Part shown: piece by piece, positions 28,080-39,180 of the stretch
Numbering within the stretch: the first letter of the stretch is position 1
Layout: each line of letters begins with the position of its first letter
DNA from: Sphingomonas daechungensis
Lineage (GTDB): Bacteria; Pseudomonadota; Alphaproteobacteria; Sphingomonadales; Sphingomonadaceae
Direction of reading: 5' to 3'
NCBI RefSeq assembly: GCF_014489495.1
Contig: NZ_CP060780.1
Span: forward strand, 2,119,001 to 2,183,000
Length of the DNA stretch: 64,000 bases
The notes under the pieces: model-generated
Seen by the model: the letters and a program-made list of their open reading frames with translations, nothing else
What the model was told of the DNA's origin: nothing
Databases searched by the model: none
Program-made: the position numbers and the translations under genes

Positions 28080-30444
28080 CTACGCGGGCGTAAGGGCTTT
28101 GCGCGCCGCTTCGGCCAGCTCCTGGACGGAGAATGGCTTCGGCAGGAAAGCAACCTTGTCAATGTCGATCGACTTGCGCAGCTGCTCCTCGGCATAACCG
28201 GACATGAAGAGCACCGGGAGCTCGGGCCGGGATTGGCGAGCCTCGCGAACCATTGTCGGTCCGTCCATTTCGGGCATGACCACGTCGCTGATCAGCAAAA
28301 CGAACTCATCCCGCGATCAAGGATTTCGAGCGCCTCGAAGCCATTGTTCGCAGTCACCACAGAGTAGCCATGACGGATGAGCGCCCTCTCGGCGACGGTG
28401 CGAACCATGGGCTCGTCCTCGACAAGCAGAACGGTGCCGCTTCCCCACAGCTCGTTGTCAGTTGCCTTCGTTGGCTTGGCCGCCTGCGGTGCATCCCGGC
28501 GTGGTGGACGGGCAAATAGATGATGAACCTCGTGCCCTCATCCACCTTCGAATCCGCGAAGATGAAACCGCCCGACTGCTTCACGATGCCGTAGACGGTG
28601 GAGAGTCCGAGACCGGTCCCCTTCCCCACTTCCTTGGTGGTGAAGAACGGCTCGAACACCTTGCCGAGCACGCTAGGTGGAATGCCGCAACCCGTGTCGC
28701 TGACCGATAGCGCCGTATAGTCGGCGATCGGCAGGATTTCGGAGCCCAGTTCCGCCACCTGGTCGGCGCGGACAGCGTAGGTCTGGATCGTGAGCGTGCC
28801 GCCGCTTTTGGCTGCCATCGCATCACGGGCATTGACCGCGAGGTTGATGATCACCTGCTCAAGCTGGCCCGGATCCGCGCGCACTGCACCAAGGCTACGG
28901 CCGTGCTTGACGACGAGAACTACCGTCTCACCGAGCAGCCGCTTCAGCAGATGCGAAACTTCGGAGACGACGTCGGGAAGCTGGAGCACCTGCGGGCGCA
29001 GGGTCTGCTGACGCGAGAAGGCGAGCAGCTGGCGGGTCAAACCGGCGGCGCGGTTCGAGTTCGACTTGATCTGCTGGATGTCGTCGTAATCGCTGTCGCC
29101 CGGCGTGTGCCGCATCAGCATCAGGTCGCAGTGGCCGATGATTGCGGTCAGGATGTTGTTAAAGTCGTGCGCAACGCCGCCGGCGAGCTGACCGACCGCC
29201 TGCATCTTGGTCGCCTGTGCGATCTGGCGCTTGAGCTTGGCTTCCTCGCTGTTGTCCTTGAGCAGCAGCAGGACAGCCGCATCGCCGAGGCCGCGAAGAC
29301 CGGCGATCGTGAGCGCAACTGGCTCCTTCGGGTCGCGGGTCAGTCGGACCGCAATGTCGCCCGACATGGCCGGACCGCGCGCATTGCGTCGGACCGCATC
29401 GGCAACGGCGGCCTTGTCTTCCTTGACGACCAGGTCACCAGGATAGACCGCTTTCCCCTTCATCCCGGACGCAGTCCGGAACGCCTGGTTCATGGTCAGG
29501 AACCGACCGTCACGGTCAACCAGCGCCAAGCCGATCGGCATCATGTCCAACAAGGCTTGCAGGTTCGAAGAACTCGATGAGGAACCGGAATCGTCGAACA
29601 GGAGGAACGTGCCAATTCCGTTGGGCTGAACTGGGTTTACCGGCACGTGAACCGCTCGCATCGCGCTTCCCGTCTCGCCCTCGACCGGCAGGTGGAAGAG
29701 GCCGTCGTCCGACACGTGAACGAGTTCCGCGAAGCGCGGACCATCCATTTGACCCGGCGGAATGGCGCGGTCGCTGAAGAGCTTGTTTGCAGCCAGGAGC
29801 TTACCATCTGCGTCGACCAAGGCGGCCAATACACCGGCCTTCGACAGGCGTTCGCCGGCCACTCCGGAAATACCCTGGATCGCGAGCGACACTGGGTCCG
29901 CGGTCGGAGGCGTCGGATACCGCCAGAGAAGCATGTCGTTGCGAAGACCGGCGCGTTGGACTTCGACTGCAGTTGTACCGGCAAGTGTCGCAACGCCCGC
30001 AACACAGCCCGCGCCGTCACGCCAAGCCATGGATACCGCAGTCAGGATCGACTGCGTGGATTCCTCGTCAGCGGGGAGTTTCAGGGGTGGTACAGCGTCA
30101 AACCGCGTCCGATAAGCTTCATTGGCGGCGAGAAGTGCACCGTCCGGCGATGTGATCGCGGCAGGCTCATCGCAAAGTGCGAGAGCCGCTCCCACCAAGC
30201 CGTAATCCGGCCCCTGAACAATGCTCTCGACGGGCGCTTTCTCTGGCGGAGCACGAAAAGCGATTAGGCCTCCCACAGCGCCCGCCAACGCGAGGAGCGC
30301 CAGCACAAGGGCGGGGATAGGTCCAACACTAAAATAGATTGCGGCGACGCTCAGGACTGCCGCCGCGCCGAGACCCGGAAGCAGCCAGCGACCGCCGCCG
30401 TCCAGTGGACGGTCGGCGATCGGTGGCAGTTCCTGATGCAGCAT
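28080..30444 (-). CDS. cckA: hybrid histidine kinase CckA family (two frameshifts)
   Basis: About 785 residues. Two N-terminal membrane helices (residues 22-62), two PAS-like regions (near 85-170 and 295-400), HisKA with phospho-His426 (GGVAHDFNNILTAIIGHC), an ATPase domain (NLAVNARDA, DTGCGIPPS, GTGLGLSTVYG), then after breaks near 28495 and 28310 a receiver (VLLVEDEPMV; LLISDVVMPEMDGP; LPKPFS). In alphaproteobacteria CckA autophosphorylates and feeds CtrA through ChpT. Its ATG overlaps the upstream M13 stop by one base. Confidence 0.88.
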
Positions 30445-32505
30445 TACCAGATACGTACGCGGTCAGCCGGTGCGAGGTAAAGCTTCTGGCCCTGCTGGAC
30501 GTTATACGCCGGGTACCAAGGGTCCATGTTGCGGACGATATCGGTCCGCTGCGGCGACGGCGAGTGCGGATCGGTCAGCAGGCGATTCAGCAGATTGGCC
30601 TCGCGATAGTTACGCCGCCACACCTGTGCCCAGCCGAGATAGAAGCGCTGGTCTGCGGACATCCCGTCGATGACCGGCGGCTCCTTGCCTCCGAGCGACG
30701 CGATGTAGGCGTCGTGAGCGACGGTGAGGCCGGCGAGGTCAGCGACGTTCTCACCCATCGTCAGCTTACCGTTGACGTGCTTGCCGGGCAGCGGCTCGTA
30801 GGCATTGTACTGCTGCTCGAGCTTGTCGAGGCGCGAGGTAAACGCCTTGGTGTCGCCTGGAGTCCACCAGTCGATCAACTTGCCGGTGCTGTCGTACTTC
30901 GCGCCCTGATCGTCGAAATGGTGGCTGAGCTCATGCCCGATGACGGCGCCGATTCCGCCATAGTTGACGGCCGGGTCCGCGTTCGGATCGAAAAAGGGCG
31001 GCTGCAGGATCGCGGCCGGGAAGACGATCTCGATCATGCCGAAATTGGCATAGGCGTTGATCGTCATCGGGGTCATGCCCCATTCCCAGCGGCGGATCGG
31101 TCCACCGAGCTTGCCGAGCTCATAGGCATGCTCGAATTCGGCAGAGCGCATGGCATTGCCGAGCACGTCGTTCCGGTCGATCTGAAGCCCGTTCATGTCG
31201 CGCCACTGGCTCGGGTAGCCGATCTTCGGCGTAAAGGCGGCGAGCTTGGCGTGCGCCTTCACCTTGGTCTCCGGCGCCATCCATTCCAGCGTATCGATGC
31301 GGCGGTCCATCGCGGCGATGACATTCTTCACCAGCTGGTCGGCGGCGGCCTTTGTTTCCGGCGGAAAGTACTTCGCGACGTAGAGCTGGCTGACATCGTC
31401 ACCAAGCGCTGCGGTCGTGAAGTCGACGCCGCGCTTCCAGCGGGCCTCCTGCTCCGGCGTGCCATTGAGAGTGTTGCCGTAGAAAGCGAAGGATTCCTTG
31501 TCGAACGCGGACGGCAGGTACGCGGAATATCCGTCGAGCGACTGGACTAGCAATTGGTCCTTGAGAACGCCGATCGGTGCCTTCGCCACGATCGCGGCTT
31601 CGCCGGCGACCGCGCTTGGCTGGGCGACGATCAGGCTATCCACGTTCGCACCGATGCCGCTGAGCAGGCCCTTGAAGTTGAAGCCGGGAGCCTTCTTCGA
31701 AAGCTCGGCGACAGTCATCTTGTTGTAGGTCTTGTTGGCGTCGCGGCTGTCGGTCTTGGTCCAGTGAACGCGAGCGATCTTCGTCTCTAGATCCAGAACC
31801 GCCTTGGCGCGCGCGGCGGCATTGGCTTCGCCGGCGAGAGTAAGAACGTTGGTCAGGTGCTGGAGATACTTTGCGCGGGTCTCGACCAGCTTTGCATCGT
31901 TGGAGAGATAATAGTCGCGGTCGGGCATGCCGAGCCCGGACTGAAACAGGGTCAGCGCATAATTCTCGGGCGCCTTGTCGTCCTGGCCGATATACATGCC
32001 GAACGGACCGCCAATGCCGAGGCGGTTGGCCTGCGCGTAGAGCGCATCCAACTCAGCCTTCGACTTCACGGAGCGGATTTTCCCAAGCCACGGCTCAAAG
32101 GGGCTAGGCCTTGGATTCGATCGCGGCCGTATCGAGGAAGCTTGCGTAGGCATTGCCGATCTTGCTGTTCGGATCCTTCGCGGCATTCTCGATCAGCTCG
32201 CGGGTGCGCTGCCGCGACAGATCGTCGAGAACGGTGAACATGCCGTAGTTCGACTTGTCCGCCGGGATCGGAGTACTCTTGGCCCAGGTGCCGTTGGCAA
32301 AACCGTAGAAGTCGTCGCCGGGCCGGATCGCAGTGTCCATCCCCGCCGTATCGATGCCGAACGAGCCATAGGTGGGCTTCGGTGCGGGCGGCGCTTCGGC
32401 GGCCGGTGGCGTCGTTTCCGCGGGCGGCGGCGGCATATCGGCCGGAGCGGTGGCACATCCGGCGAGCGCGGTGCTCGCCGCAAGAGCGACAATCCAATGC
32501 TTCAT
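30444..32505 (-). CDS. M13-family zinc metallopeptidase, lipoprotein (two frameshifts)
   Basis: About 688 residues from ATG at 32505. A lipoprotein signal ends LAGCATAP. The proline-rich linker leads to GDDFYGFANGTWAKS, the M13 N-terminal motif. Zinc site: GAVIGHELSHHFDDQG (HExxH), with the third ligand in GENVADLAG. Two adjacent breaks at about 32100-32110 are closed by one base each, giving IESKGLAPFEPWLGK. Such oligopeptidases sit on the periplasmic side. Directly upstream of cckA on the same strand. Confidence 0.92.
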
Positions 32506-32518
32506 ATGATGTTTTCCC

Positions 32519-33069
32519 TCAGGAGATTTCTTGAACCTGTGCGCCCTCGCGCGCGATCGCCCGGCGTTGTCCCCATTTGTGAGCGACCCACCAGCGCCAT
32601 CCGACGAGCGACACCCAATATCCTGCGAACGCAAAGACTCCGCCGATGACGGCCAGGCCCGCGACCATTGCAGGAGCAGCGTCGGAAACGAGCCATGCCA
32701 TCCAGCGCCAGACGCTGGCATGAGTGGAGGCGAGCGCCTGGAGCGTGGTGAGATCGGCCTTGAAGCCCATTCGACTGCCGACGTTGACCGCTGCAACCAA
32801 GAAGAACGGCGTCGTCGCGGGATTGGATAGGAACGTCATCGCGGCGGCAATCGCGACATTGGCCCTGAACGGCATGCAGAACAGAGCCGCGCCGACAATT
32901 TGGAGCCCCGGCACCATCAGGAAGATTCCTACGAACAGCCCGACTGCAACACCGCGCGGAACCGAACGTCGGGTGAATCGCCAGAGATCGGATCTGCGGA
33001 TCCGGTGTCCGAATGGTTTCAGCCAGCGGCTATTCTGGACGTCTTCGGGGACGGCGCGTGCTTCGCCAT
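32519..33069 (-). CDS. DUF2062 membrane protein (one frameshift near the start)
   Basis: About 183 residues. After a short N terminus (VPEDVQNSRWLKPFG) come FTRRSVPRGVAVGLFVGIF, GLQIVGAALFCMPFRANVA and LSNPATTPFFL, the conserved DUF2062 core, then two more helices ending WRWWVAHKWGQ. An ATG at 33069 fits the family length but needs one indel near 33050. Inner-membrane protein of unknown function; it sits 25 bases after smpB on the same strand. Confidence 0.8.
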
Positions 33070-33094
33070 GAAGCCGCGAATGGCGCCCGCGATC

Positions 33095-33577
33095 CTAGCC
33101 ACGGTTTCTCAGCAGGCGCTGCTGCTCCCGTTTCCAGTCGCGTTCCTTCACCGTGTCGCGCTTGTCATGCACTTTCTTGCCTCGGGCGAGTGCAAGTTCG
33201 ACCTTCGCCCTTCCCCGAGAATTGAAATATATGGATAATGGCACCAGCGTCAGCCCCTGACGCTGCACCGCACCCTGCAATTTCGAGATTTCGCGGCCTT
33301 TGAGCAACAGCTTGCGTTGCCGCCTCGGCTCATGATTCAGGCGATTGCCGTGGCTGTATTCCGGGATGTGGCTGTTGATCAGCCAGACCTCCTCACCCTC
33401 GACGGTGGCGTAGCTCTCGGCAATCGAACCTTCGCCCTGACGGAGCGCCTTCACCTCGGTTCCGACAAGAGCAATACCCGCTTCGACGCGGTCGTCGACG
33501 AAATAGTCGAACCGCGCGCGCCGGTTCTCGGCGACGACCTTTTTCTTGTCGAAGGGTGCTGGAAGGGGCTTGGACAC
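33095..33577 (-). CDS. smpB: SsrA-binding protein SmpB
   Basis: 160 residues, standard SmpB. Features: [59 protein letters not shown], and a basic C-terminal tail ([20 protein letters not shown]) that reaches into the ribosomal A site. It carries tmRNA to stalled ribosomes. No ssrA gene is visible in this window. It follows dapA by 17 bases. Intact. Confidence 0.97.
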   Translation of the reverse strand: MSKPLPAPFDKKKVVAENRRARFDYFVDDRVEAGIALVGTEVKALRQGEGSIAESYATVEGEEVWLINSHIPEYSHGNRLNHEPRRQRKLLLKGREISKLQGAVQRQGLTLVPLSIYFNSRGRAKVELALARGKKVHDKRDTVKERDWKREQQRLLRNRG

Positions 33578-33594
33578 GTCAGACTATATAGGGA

Positions 33595-34469
33595 TCAGAT
33601 CAGCCCTGCATGCTCCAGAGCTTTGTCGACCGCGCGCTTCGACCCATCCGAGGCTGGGGTCAAGGGCAAGCGCATCTCCTCAGGATAGCCCGGCCGCACG
33701 CGGGTCAACGCATATTTGGTCGGTCCCGGCGATGCATCCGAAAACAATGCCGCGTGAAGCGGATAGAGGCGATCCTGCAGCTTCAGCGCGTCGTCCCACC
33801 GCCCCTCGCGGGTCGCGGACTGGAAGTCGGCACACAGCTTTGGCGCGACGTTTGCGCTCACGGAAATGCAGCCGACGCCGCCCATGGCGTTGAAGCCGAG
33901 CGCCATGTCGTCATTGCCCGACAACTGGCAGAAGTCCTCGCCGCAGGTCAGCCGCTGCGCCGTCACCCGCGCCAAATTGCCCGTTGCGTCTTTCACGCCC
34001 ACGATCCGCGGGTGCCTGGCTATCTCTGCTAGCGATTCTACCGAAATGTCGGCCACGGTTCGCCCCGGCACATTGTAGACGATGATCGGAAGCTCCGAAG
34101 CGTCCGCAACCGCAAGGAAATGCGCGACGAGACCCGCCTGGCTGGGTCGATTGTAGTACGGGACGACTACCAATGCGCCATCCGCGCCAGCATCCTTCGC
34201 GGCCTTCACATGGTCGAGACAGGTGGCCGTCGAATTGCTTCCACAACCCGCGATGACGGGCACCCTGCCCTCGCATGATCGACGACGAGCCGAAAGATCG
34301 CGTGCTGCTCCTCGCTGGTCAGCGTCGCGACCTCACCCGTGGTGCCGCAAGGGACGAGAGCGCTGCTTCCCTCCTCAATCTGCCAGTCGACGAATGCCAG
34401 AAGTGAGTCTTCATCGACACAGTTGCCGGAAAAAGGTGTCACCAGTGCCGGTATCGACCCGTAAAACAT
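33595..34469 (-). CDS. dapA: 4-hydroxy-tetrahydrodipicolinate synthase (one frameshift)
   Basis: About 292 residues from ATG at 34469. MFYGSIPALVTPF, PCGTTGEVATLTSEEQ (substrate-binding TTGE), then after one G added at 34268-34270 RVPVIAGCGSNSTA, VVPYYNRPSQ (catalytic Tyr), YNVPGRTVADI and GVKDATGN (Schiff-base Lys). It condenses pyruvate with aspartate semialdehyde, the first step to lysine and diaminopimelate. Forms a pair with smpB and diverges from the lytic transglycosylase. Confidence 0.95.
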
Positions 34470-34552
34470 CAACTTTTCGCCTTCACGAGGGACTCCGCGA
34501 CGTGGATAATCACGGCGGGTGTTCAGGGACTGATAAGGAGGGCGGTCGGATA

Positions 34553-36518
34553 ATGTCCAGCATGAGAGGTGTCGCGCTCACCGTCCTGCTTGTCACATCG
34601 ACGGCAGGGTCCACGCAGTCGCCCTATTCCGTGCCCGCACAGAGCACGGCGATGGCGGCCCCCGCCTATGGCTCCAGCGTCGGCTATTCGCTGAATGACT
34701 GGCGCAGGCTGAGGCAGAACAGCGGTTACACATTTGCCGACTATGCCCGCTTCCTGAATGCCAATCCCGGCTGGCCGGAAGAGTCCAAGCTTCGCGGCTG
34801 GCGGAAAAGGCGATGCGCCCCGGTGAGAATGCCGGCGTGGTTCTGGCATTCTTCTCGAACCAGCAGCCGCAGACCGGCAACGGCTATGCCCGTCTGACCG
34901 ATGCGCTTAGCGCTACGGGCAGGACCGCGGAGGCCCTGGCAGCCGCTCGGGCAGCATGGGCCTCTCCCGATCTCAGCGCCTACGACGAGCAGAGCATTCT
35001 CTCTCGCTACGGGCGGTACTTCACAGTGCAGGACCATGACCAACGGACGGACGCGCTTCTGTTCGCCAAGGATCCGACGGACGCGCAGCGCTTCCTGGCG
35101 ATGACGTCGCCGGCAAGGCAGGCCGCTTTCACGGCGCGCGTCGCGATGCAAAGCCGCTGGCCGGACGCCGAAGCCCGCTACCAGGCGGTGATCGGCCAGG
35201 TCACCGTAGACGCCGGCCTGATGATGGACCGCGCGCGGTACCTTCGCGACGCGAATTGGGAATCGTCTGCACGCCAGTTGTTCGCTCGCGATCACAACTT
35301 TCGATACCGCCCTGTCGACCCTGAGCGCTTCATGGACATGCAGCTGCTGCTCGCCAACGGCGCGGCGCAGGACGGGTCATGGACGCTGGCCTACAATATC
35401 ACGCGGCAGACCGACGATGTCTTGCCGCCAGGCGTGAACGTCAGCGATCAGCCGCTTGGAATACGAGACAAATACACGTCATTGATGTGGCTCGGCGGGA
35501 CCGCCGCCTGGAGCGGGCTCAACCGCCCGAATGACGCTGTCGTGATGTTCGACCGCTATTCGCGGGGCGGCAAGTCGCTGCAGGTCCTGTCGAAGGGTCT
35601 TTACTGGGCCGGAAAGGCCTCCCTCTCGGCGCGTCGAGGGAATGACGCGACCGCCTATTTCCAGCGTGCGGCCGTTTACCCCGAACTCTTCTACGGACAG
35701 CTCGCCCTGGAACAGCTCGGGCGTGCGATTCCCGCCCGGGGCCGCTGCCGACGTTCGCCGTCAGTCCCGCGCAACGCGCCGAATTCGGAAACCGCAGGCT
35801 GGTCCAGGCCGTCCAGATCACTGGGTCGCAAGGCCGACGCGACGAACAGACCTTGTTCGTTCGCGCGCTAGCAGAGTCGCTGAACAACGACGCAGAGCGC
35901 GTTCTCGCGACCCAATTCGGGCAGCGGGTCGATCGTCAGGATATCGGCGTGTGGGTGGCCCGCATGGCGCGCGTGAAGGGCAATGCCTTCTACGTCGAGA
36001 CGGCCTACCCTCGCCTGCCGGTAGCGGTGCAGGGCGGGCGGATGTGGTCGCTCGCTCACGGCATCACGCGCCAGGAAAGCTCATTCGACCGTGCGGCGGT
36101 CAGCCACGCCGGCGCGCGCGGAATGATGCAGCTGATGCCCGGGACTGCGCGCGAGCAGGCCGGGAAGATGGGCCTTGGCTACGACGGTTACCGTCTGACG
36201 TCCGATCCTTCGTACAACGTCACGCTCGGTACCGCCTATTTCCAGCGCATGCTCAACATCTGGGACGGGAATGCGCCGCTGGCGGTCGCAAGCTATAACG
36301 CTGGCTCCGGCGCGGTGGGCCGATGGGTACGGCAATATGGCGATCCGCGCGGCCGCAAGGACGTGCTCCAATGGATCGAGCAGATCCCCTACAGCGAGAC
36401 CAAGGCCTATGTTCAGCGCGTGATCGAGAACAGCGTCGTTTACGACCGCATGAACCCGAGCAATCCGACGCAGGCCGTTCACGTCTCCCGCTTCCTCGGC
36501 AAGAGCGCTCCAGGCTAA
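34553..36518 (+). CDS. soluble lytic murein transglycosylase (two frameshifts)
   Basis: About 655 residues. Signal peptide (GVALTVLLVTSTAGS), then a long helical superhelix region (ADYARFLNANPGWPEESKLR ... LPPGVNVSDQPLGIRDKYTS), and a C-terminal SLT domain: HGITRQESSFDRAAVS (catalytic Glu), GARGMMQLMPGTA, AVASYNAGSGAV. One G added at 34796-34797 restores the first break; the second is near 35745. It cleaves the MurNAc-GlcNAc bond, making anhydro-MurNAc, in the periplasm. Confidence 0.92.
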
Positions 36519-36527
36519 GAACCGATC

Positions 36528-37016
36528 ATGAGTCAGGGGCAACCGCGGTTCATCACCGCTGACGGCTTCGCCAAGTTGCGAGCCGAATATGAAGAGCTGT
36601 TCTCAAACGAGCGCCCGAAGCTAGTCGAAACGATCTCCTGGGCCGCGGCGAACGGCGATCGTTCCGAGAACGGCGACTACATCTATGGGCGAAAGAAGCT
36701 TCGCGAGATCGATCGGAGGCTGGGCTTCCTCGCAAAGGTGATGAAGGCCGCAAAGATCGTCGACCCGGCGGCGCAAGGCTCACGCGACCAGATCCGGTTC
36801 GGAGCGACGATCGAACTCGCCGACGAAGAGGATTTGCGCCGGACGTTGACGATTGTCGGCGACGACGAGGCGGATGCATCGGCCGGCAGGATCGGATGGA
36901 GCGCGCCCCTGGCGAGAGCGTTGGTCGGCGCGCGCGTCGGCGATGAACGGACGGTTCGGTTGCCGGCGGGAGAGAAGAGCTACGAAGTAATGGCCATCCA
37001 CTACCCCGAGGCCTGA
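36528..37016 (+). CDS. greB: transcription elongation factor GreB-type
   Basis: 162 residues. The N-terminal coiled coil (FITADGFAKLRAEYEELF; ENGDYIYGRKKLREIDRRLG) carries the acidic tip between GDRSENGDYI that reaches into the polymerase secondary channel; the C-terminal FKBP-like domain holds DEEDLRRTLTIVGDDEADA and APLARALVGARVGDE. The KKLREIDRRL segment favours GreB over GreA. It rescues backtracked RNA polymerase. Nine bases after the transglycosylase gene. Intact. Confidence 0.92.
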   Translation: MSQGQPRFITADGFAKLRAEYEELFSNERPKLVETISWAAANGDRSENGDYIYGRKKLREIDRRLGFLAKVMKAAKIVDPAAQGSRDQIRFGATIELADEEDLRRTLTIVGDDEADASAGRIGWSAPLARALVGARVGDERTVRLPAGEKSYEVMAIHYPEA

Positions 37017-37018
37017 GT

Positions 37019-37780
37019 TCAGGCGAAGCGCTGCCGCAAATGCTCCAGCGACGCATCGTGCGTCAGGTCGAGGTGCAGCGGTGTCACCGACACGTAGCCA
37101 TCGGCGATCACCTCCAGATCCGTGGAGTGCCCGGGCGTCTCGACAACCGGGGCGAGCCCGAACCAGAAGTAAGTGTAGCCCCGGGGTCCTGACGCTCGAC
37201 CAGGCGAAGGCGGCCATAGTCGCGAATTCCCTGACGGCAGACGCGAACCCCTTCACTTGCTCGGGCGGAAGCGCCGGGAAGTTGACGTTGACGAGGGAAC
37301 CCGCCGCCATGTCCATGTCGATGATCGGCGCGAGCGCCTTCTCTGCCCAGGCCTCGGCTGCCGCGAACGGAACCGTGTCCCCATCCCCTCACGCGAATAG
37401 GCCTGGCTGAGCGCGATCGAACGAACGCCGGCGAGAGCGCCCTCCATCGCTGCGGAGACCGTGCCGGAATAGGTGACGTCCTCGGCAAGATTGGCACCCC
37501 GATTAATGCCCGAGAGGATCAGGTCCGGTGGCGACTCCTTCATGATGTGAGCCAGCGCCATCATGACCGCGTCGGTCGGTGTGCCGGTCACGGAAAAACG
37601 ACGATTGTCGTGACGGCGAACGCGGACCGGCTGGGTCAATGTCAGCGAATGTCCTGCACCTGACTGCTCCTCCGTCGGTGCAACGACCCAGATGTCGTCC
37701 GAGAATCGCCTAGCGACCGTCTCGAGCAGGTCGAGCCCGCGCGCATTGATGCCGTCGTCGTTCGTCAGGAGAATTCGCAT
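37019..37780 (-). CDS. surE: 5'/3'-nucleotidase SurE (two or three frameshifts)
   Basis: About 253 residues. [15 protein letters not shown] carries the metal-binding Asp pair (D8, D9); [15 protein letters not shown] and [20 protein letters not shown] complete the active site. After a break near 37380 it continues [14 protein letters not shown], and after one near 37190 [21 protein letters not shown] to the stop at 37019. It dephosphorylates nucleoside monophosphates. Converges on greB with two bases between the stops. Confidence 0.93.
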
Positions 37781-38073
37781 GGCCCGTGCCTATGCGGGAC
37801 AGATGCACACCCGGCAATGGCGCCTCATGCGCTAAATCGGCAACAGAATCGTCATTTATTCACTGCCCGTTTGACAGTTCTTGTTAAGCGCCAACGGCTT
37901 ATCTATAGGCGCGAGTGGGGGTAAACCGACTGAGTCCGGTTCCTAAGTACCGGTAAAGTCGACCTAATCCGCCACGGCTGCACCGTTGGCACGGCCGCAG
38001 CCAGCGGCGGCGCATACGGGGGTGTCCGGCGCGCTCGGGGAGCACGTTCGGTCCGAGCTGGGAGGGGTTCCAA
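37781..38073 (+). other. surE-dksA intergenic region, probable dksA promoter and leader
   Basis: A 293-base gene-free interval between divergent genes. TTGACA occurs at about 37871 and a TATCTA at about 37900, but the spacing (23) is wrong for one promoter, so I do not assign a pair. The rest (GTGGGGGTAAACC... to GGGAGGGG before the ATG) would make a long leader of about 150 bases. No riboswitch was recognised. Confidence 0.3.
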
Positions 38074-38538
38074 ATGGCTACTGCACTCGTCGATCTTTAC
38101 GGCGGTCAACCGATACCGTTCGACCGTATCATCCTCGCCGAAGGTTACCGGCCGAGCGATGACGAAGAGTTCATGTGCGATCTTCACCGCGCATACTTCC
38201 TTCACAAGCTGAAAGACTGGAAGGAAGACATCGTCGAAGAGTCGCGCCAGACGATGGCCCAGCTTCAGGTCGACTCGCTCCGCGAACCCGACATTGCCGA
38301 TCGCGCATCAAGCGAAACGGACTGGGGCATCGAGCTCCGCACTCGTGACCGCCAGCGCAAGCTGATCGCCAAGATCGATAGTGCCATCCGTCGCCTTTAC
38401 GAGGGCGAATATGGCTATTGCGAAGTAACTGGCGATCCGATTTCGCTTGCTCGCCTTGAGGCTCGTCCGATTGCGACGATGACCCTGGAGGCGCAAGAGC
38501 GCCACGAGCGGATCGAGAAAGTGTCGCGGGACGACTGA
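38074..38538 (+). CDS. dksA: RNA polymerase-binding transcription factor DksA
   Basis: 154 residues. The coiled coil (EEFMCDLHRAYFLHKLKDWK; DIADRASSETDWGIELRTRD) carries the DxxDxA tip (EPDIADRAS) that works in the polymerase secondary channel with ppGpp. In the globular end the zinc finger is degenerate: YCEVTGDPISLARLEARPIA keeps one cysteine of four, so zinc binding is unlikely, as in the zinc-independent DksA forms. RBS GGGAGGGG is strong. Intact. Confidence 0.9.
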   Translation: MATALVDLYGGQPIPFDRIILAEGYRPSDDEEFMCDLHRAYFLHKLKDWKEDIVEESRQTMAQLQVDSLREPDIADRASSETDWGIELRTRDRQRKLIAKIDSAIRRLYEGEYGYCEVTGDPISLARLEARPIATMTLEAQERHERIEKVSRDD

Positions 38539-38551
38539 TTGCCGTCCCGCG
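38525..38551 (+). terminator. hairpin over the dksA stop codon
   Basis: CGCGGGACG (38525-38533) and CGTCCCGCG (38543-38551) form a perfect 9-bp stem with a 9-base loop that contains the dksA stop. No T run follows, so it is at best a weak intrinsic terminator or an mRNA 3'-end stabiliser. Confidence 0.4.
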
Positions 38552-38563
38552 AACGGGCGCTTC

Positions 38564-38725
38564 CTAGTGGAAGTGGCCGGCTAGTTCGTCTTTGAGTCTC
38601 AGCTTCTCTTTCTTGAGCTCATGGAGCTTGATCATGTCGGGGAGCGGACGGTGCTCTTCCTCGTCAATTTGTGCGGCGAGGTGAGCGTGCTGAGATGTGA
38701 GCTCCTCGGCATGTGCCTTGTCCAT
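38564..38725 (-). CDS. YdcH-like small protein (DUF465)
   Basis: 53 residues from ATG at 38725 (38734 adds three). A helical, charged protein: HLAAQIDEEEHRPLPDMIKL then HELKKEKLRLKDEL, the DUF465 pattern where the KLKKEKLxLKDEL end is diagnostic. Function unknown across the family. It faces a second DUF465 gene at 38891, so the pair is divergent around a 165-base gap. Confidence 0.75.
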   Translation of the reverse strand: MDKAHAEELTSQHAHLAAQIDEEEHRPLPDMIKLHELKKEKLRLKDELAGHFH

Positions 38726-38890
38726 CGGTGCCATTCCTTTCCTTGAATGCGACTGGATAGCGTCAGTAGTAAAACACTTTTCTGGCGGTTTGTCTCGTAT
38801 CGTTGATGTCTGCTCAGCCGACTGGGGTCGCGGCTCATCGCGCCCGGATGGCAACAATGCTATTGCCGTTGAAGGGAAGATTTGAAGCAA

Positions 38891-39085
38891 ATGAACGACA
38901 CTCTCCGAGAAGAGATCGATGCATTGAAGGCCGAGCATCGGCGCCTCGACGAGGAGATTGTCTCCCTTTCTTCGGAGCCTTTGTACGATCAGCTGGAGAT
39001 CGCCCGACTCAAGCGCCGGAAGCTCCAGCTCAAGGACCAGATCCAGCTTCTGGTTGACCGTAGCACGCCCGACATCATCGCATGA
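38891..39085 (+). CDS. YdcH-like small protein (DUF465), second copy
   Basis: 64 residues from ATG at 38891 (a TTG at 38882 is in frame). Helical: LREEIDALKAEHRRLDEEI and IARLKRRKLQLKDQIQLL, the same DUF465 ending as the neighbour on the other strand. A typical alphaproteobacterial arrangement of two YdcH-like genes beside a DUF1465 gene. Function unknown. Confidence 0.78.
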   Translation: MNDTLREEIDALKAEHRRLDEEIVSLSSEPLYDQLEIARLKRRKLQLKDQIQLLVDRSTPDIIA

Positions 39086-39180
39086 TTACTGTCCCGTAAC
39101 GGGATAATTCCGCCGCCGCGCGCCTCTCAGCGGCGTTTCATGCGTTTTCAGGCCAGAAGAACAATGGCAGTCATTGCGGG

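Noticed and set aside
37860-37910. TTGACA/TATCTA as the dksA promoter
   Set aside because: The boxes are 23 bases apart, too far for one sigma-70 promoter, and no better pair was found.
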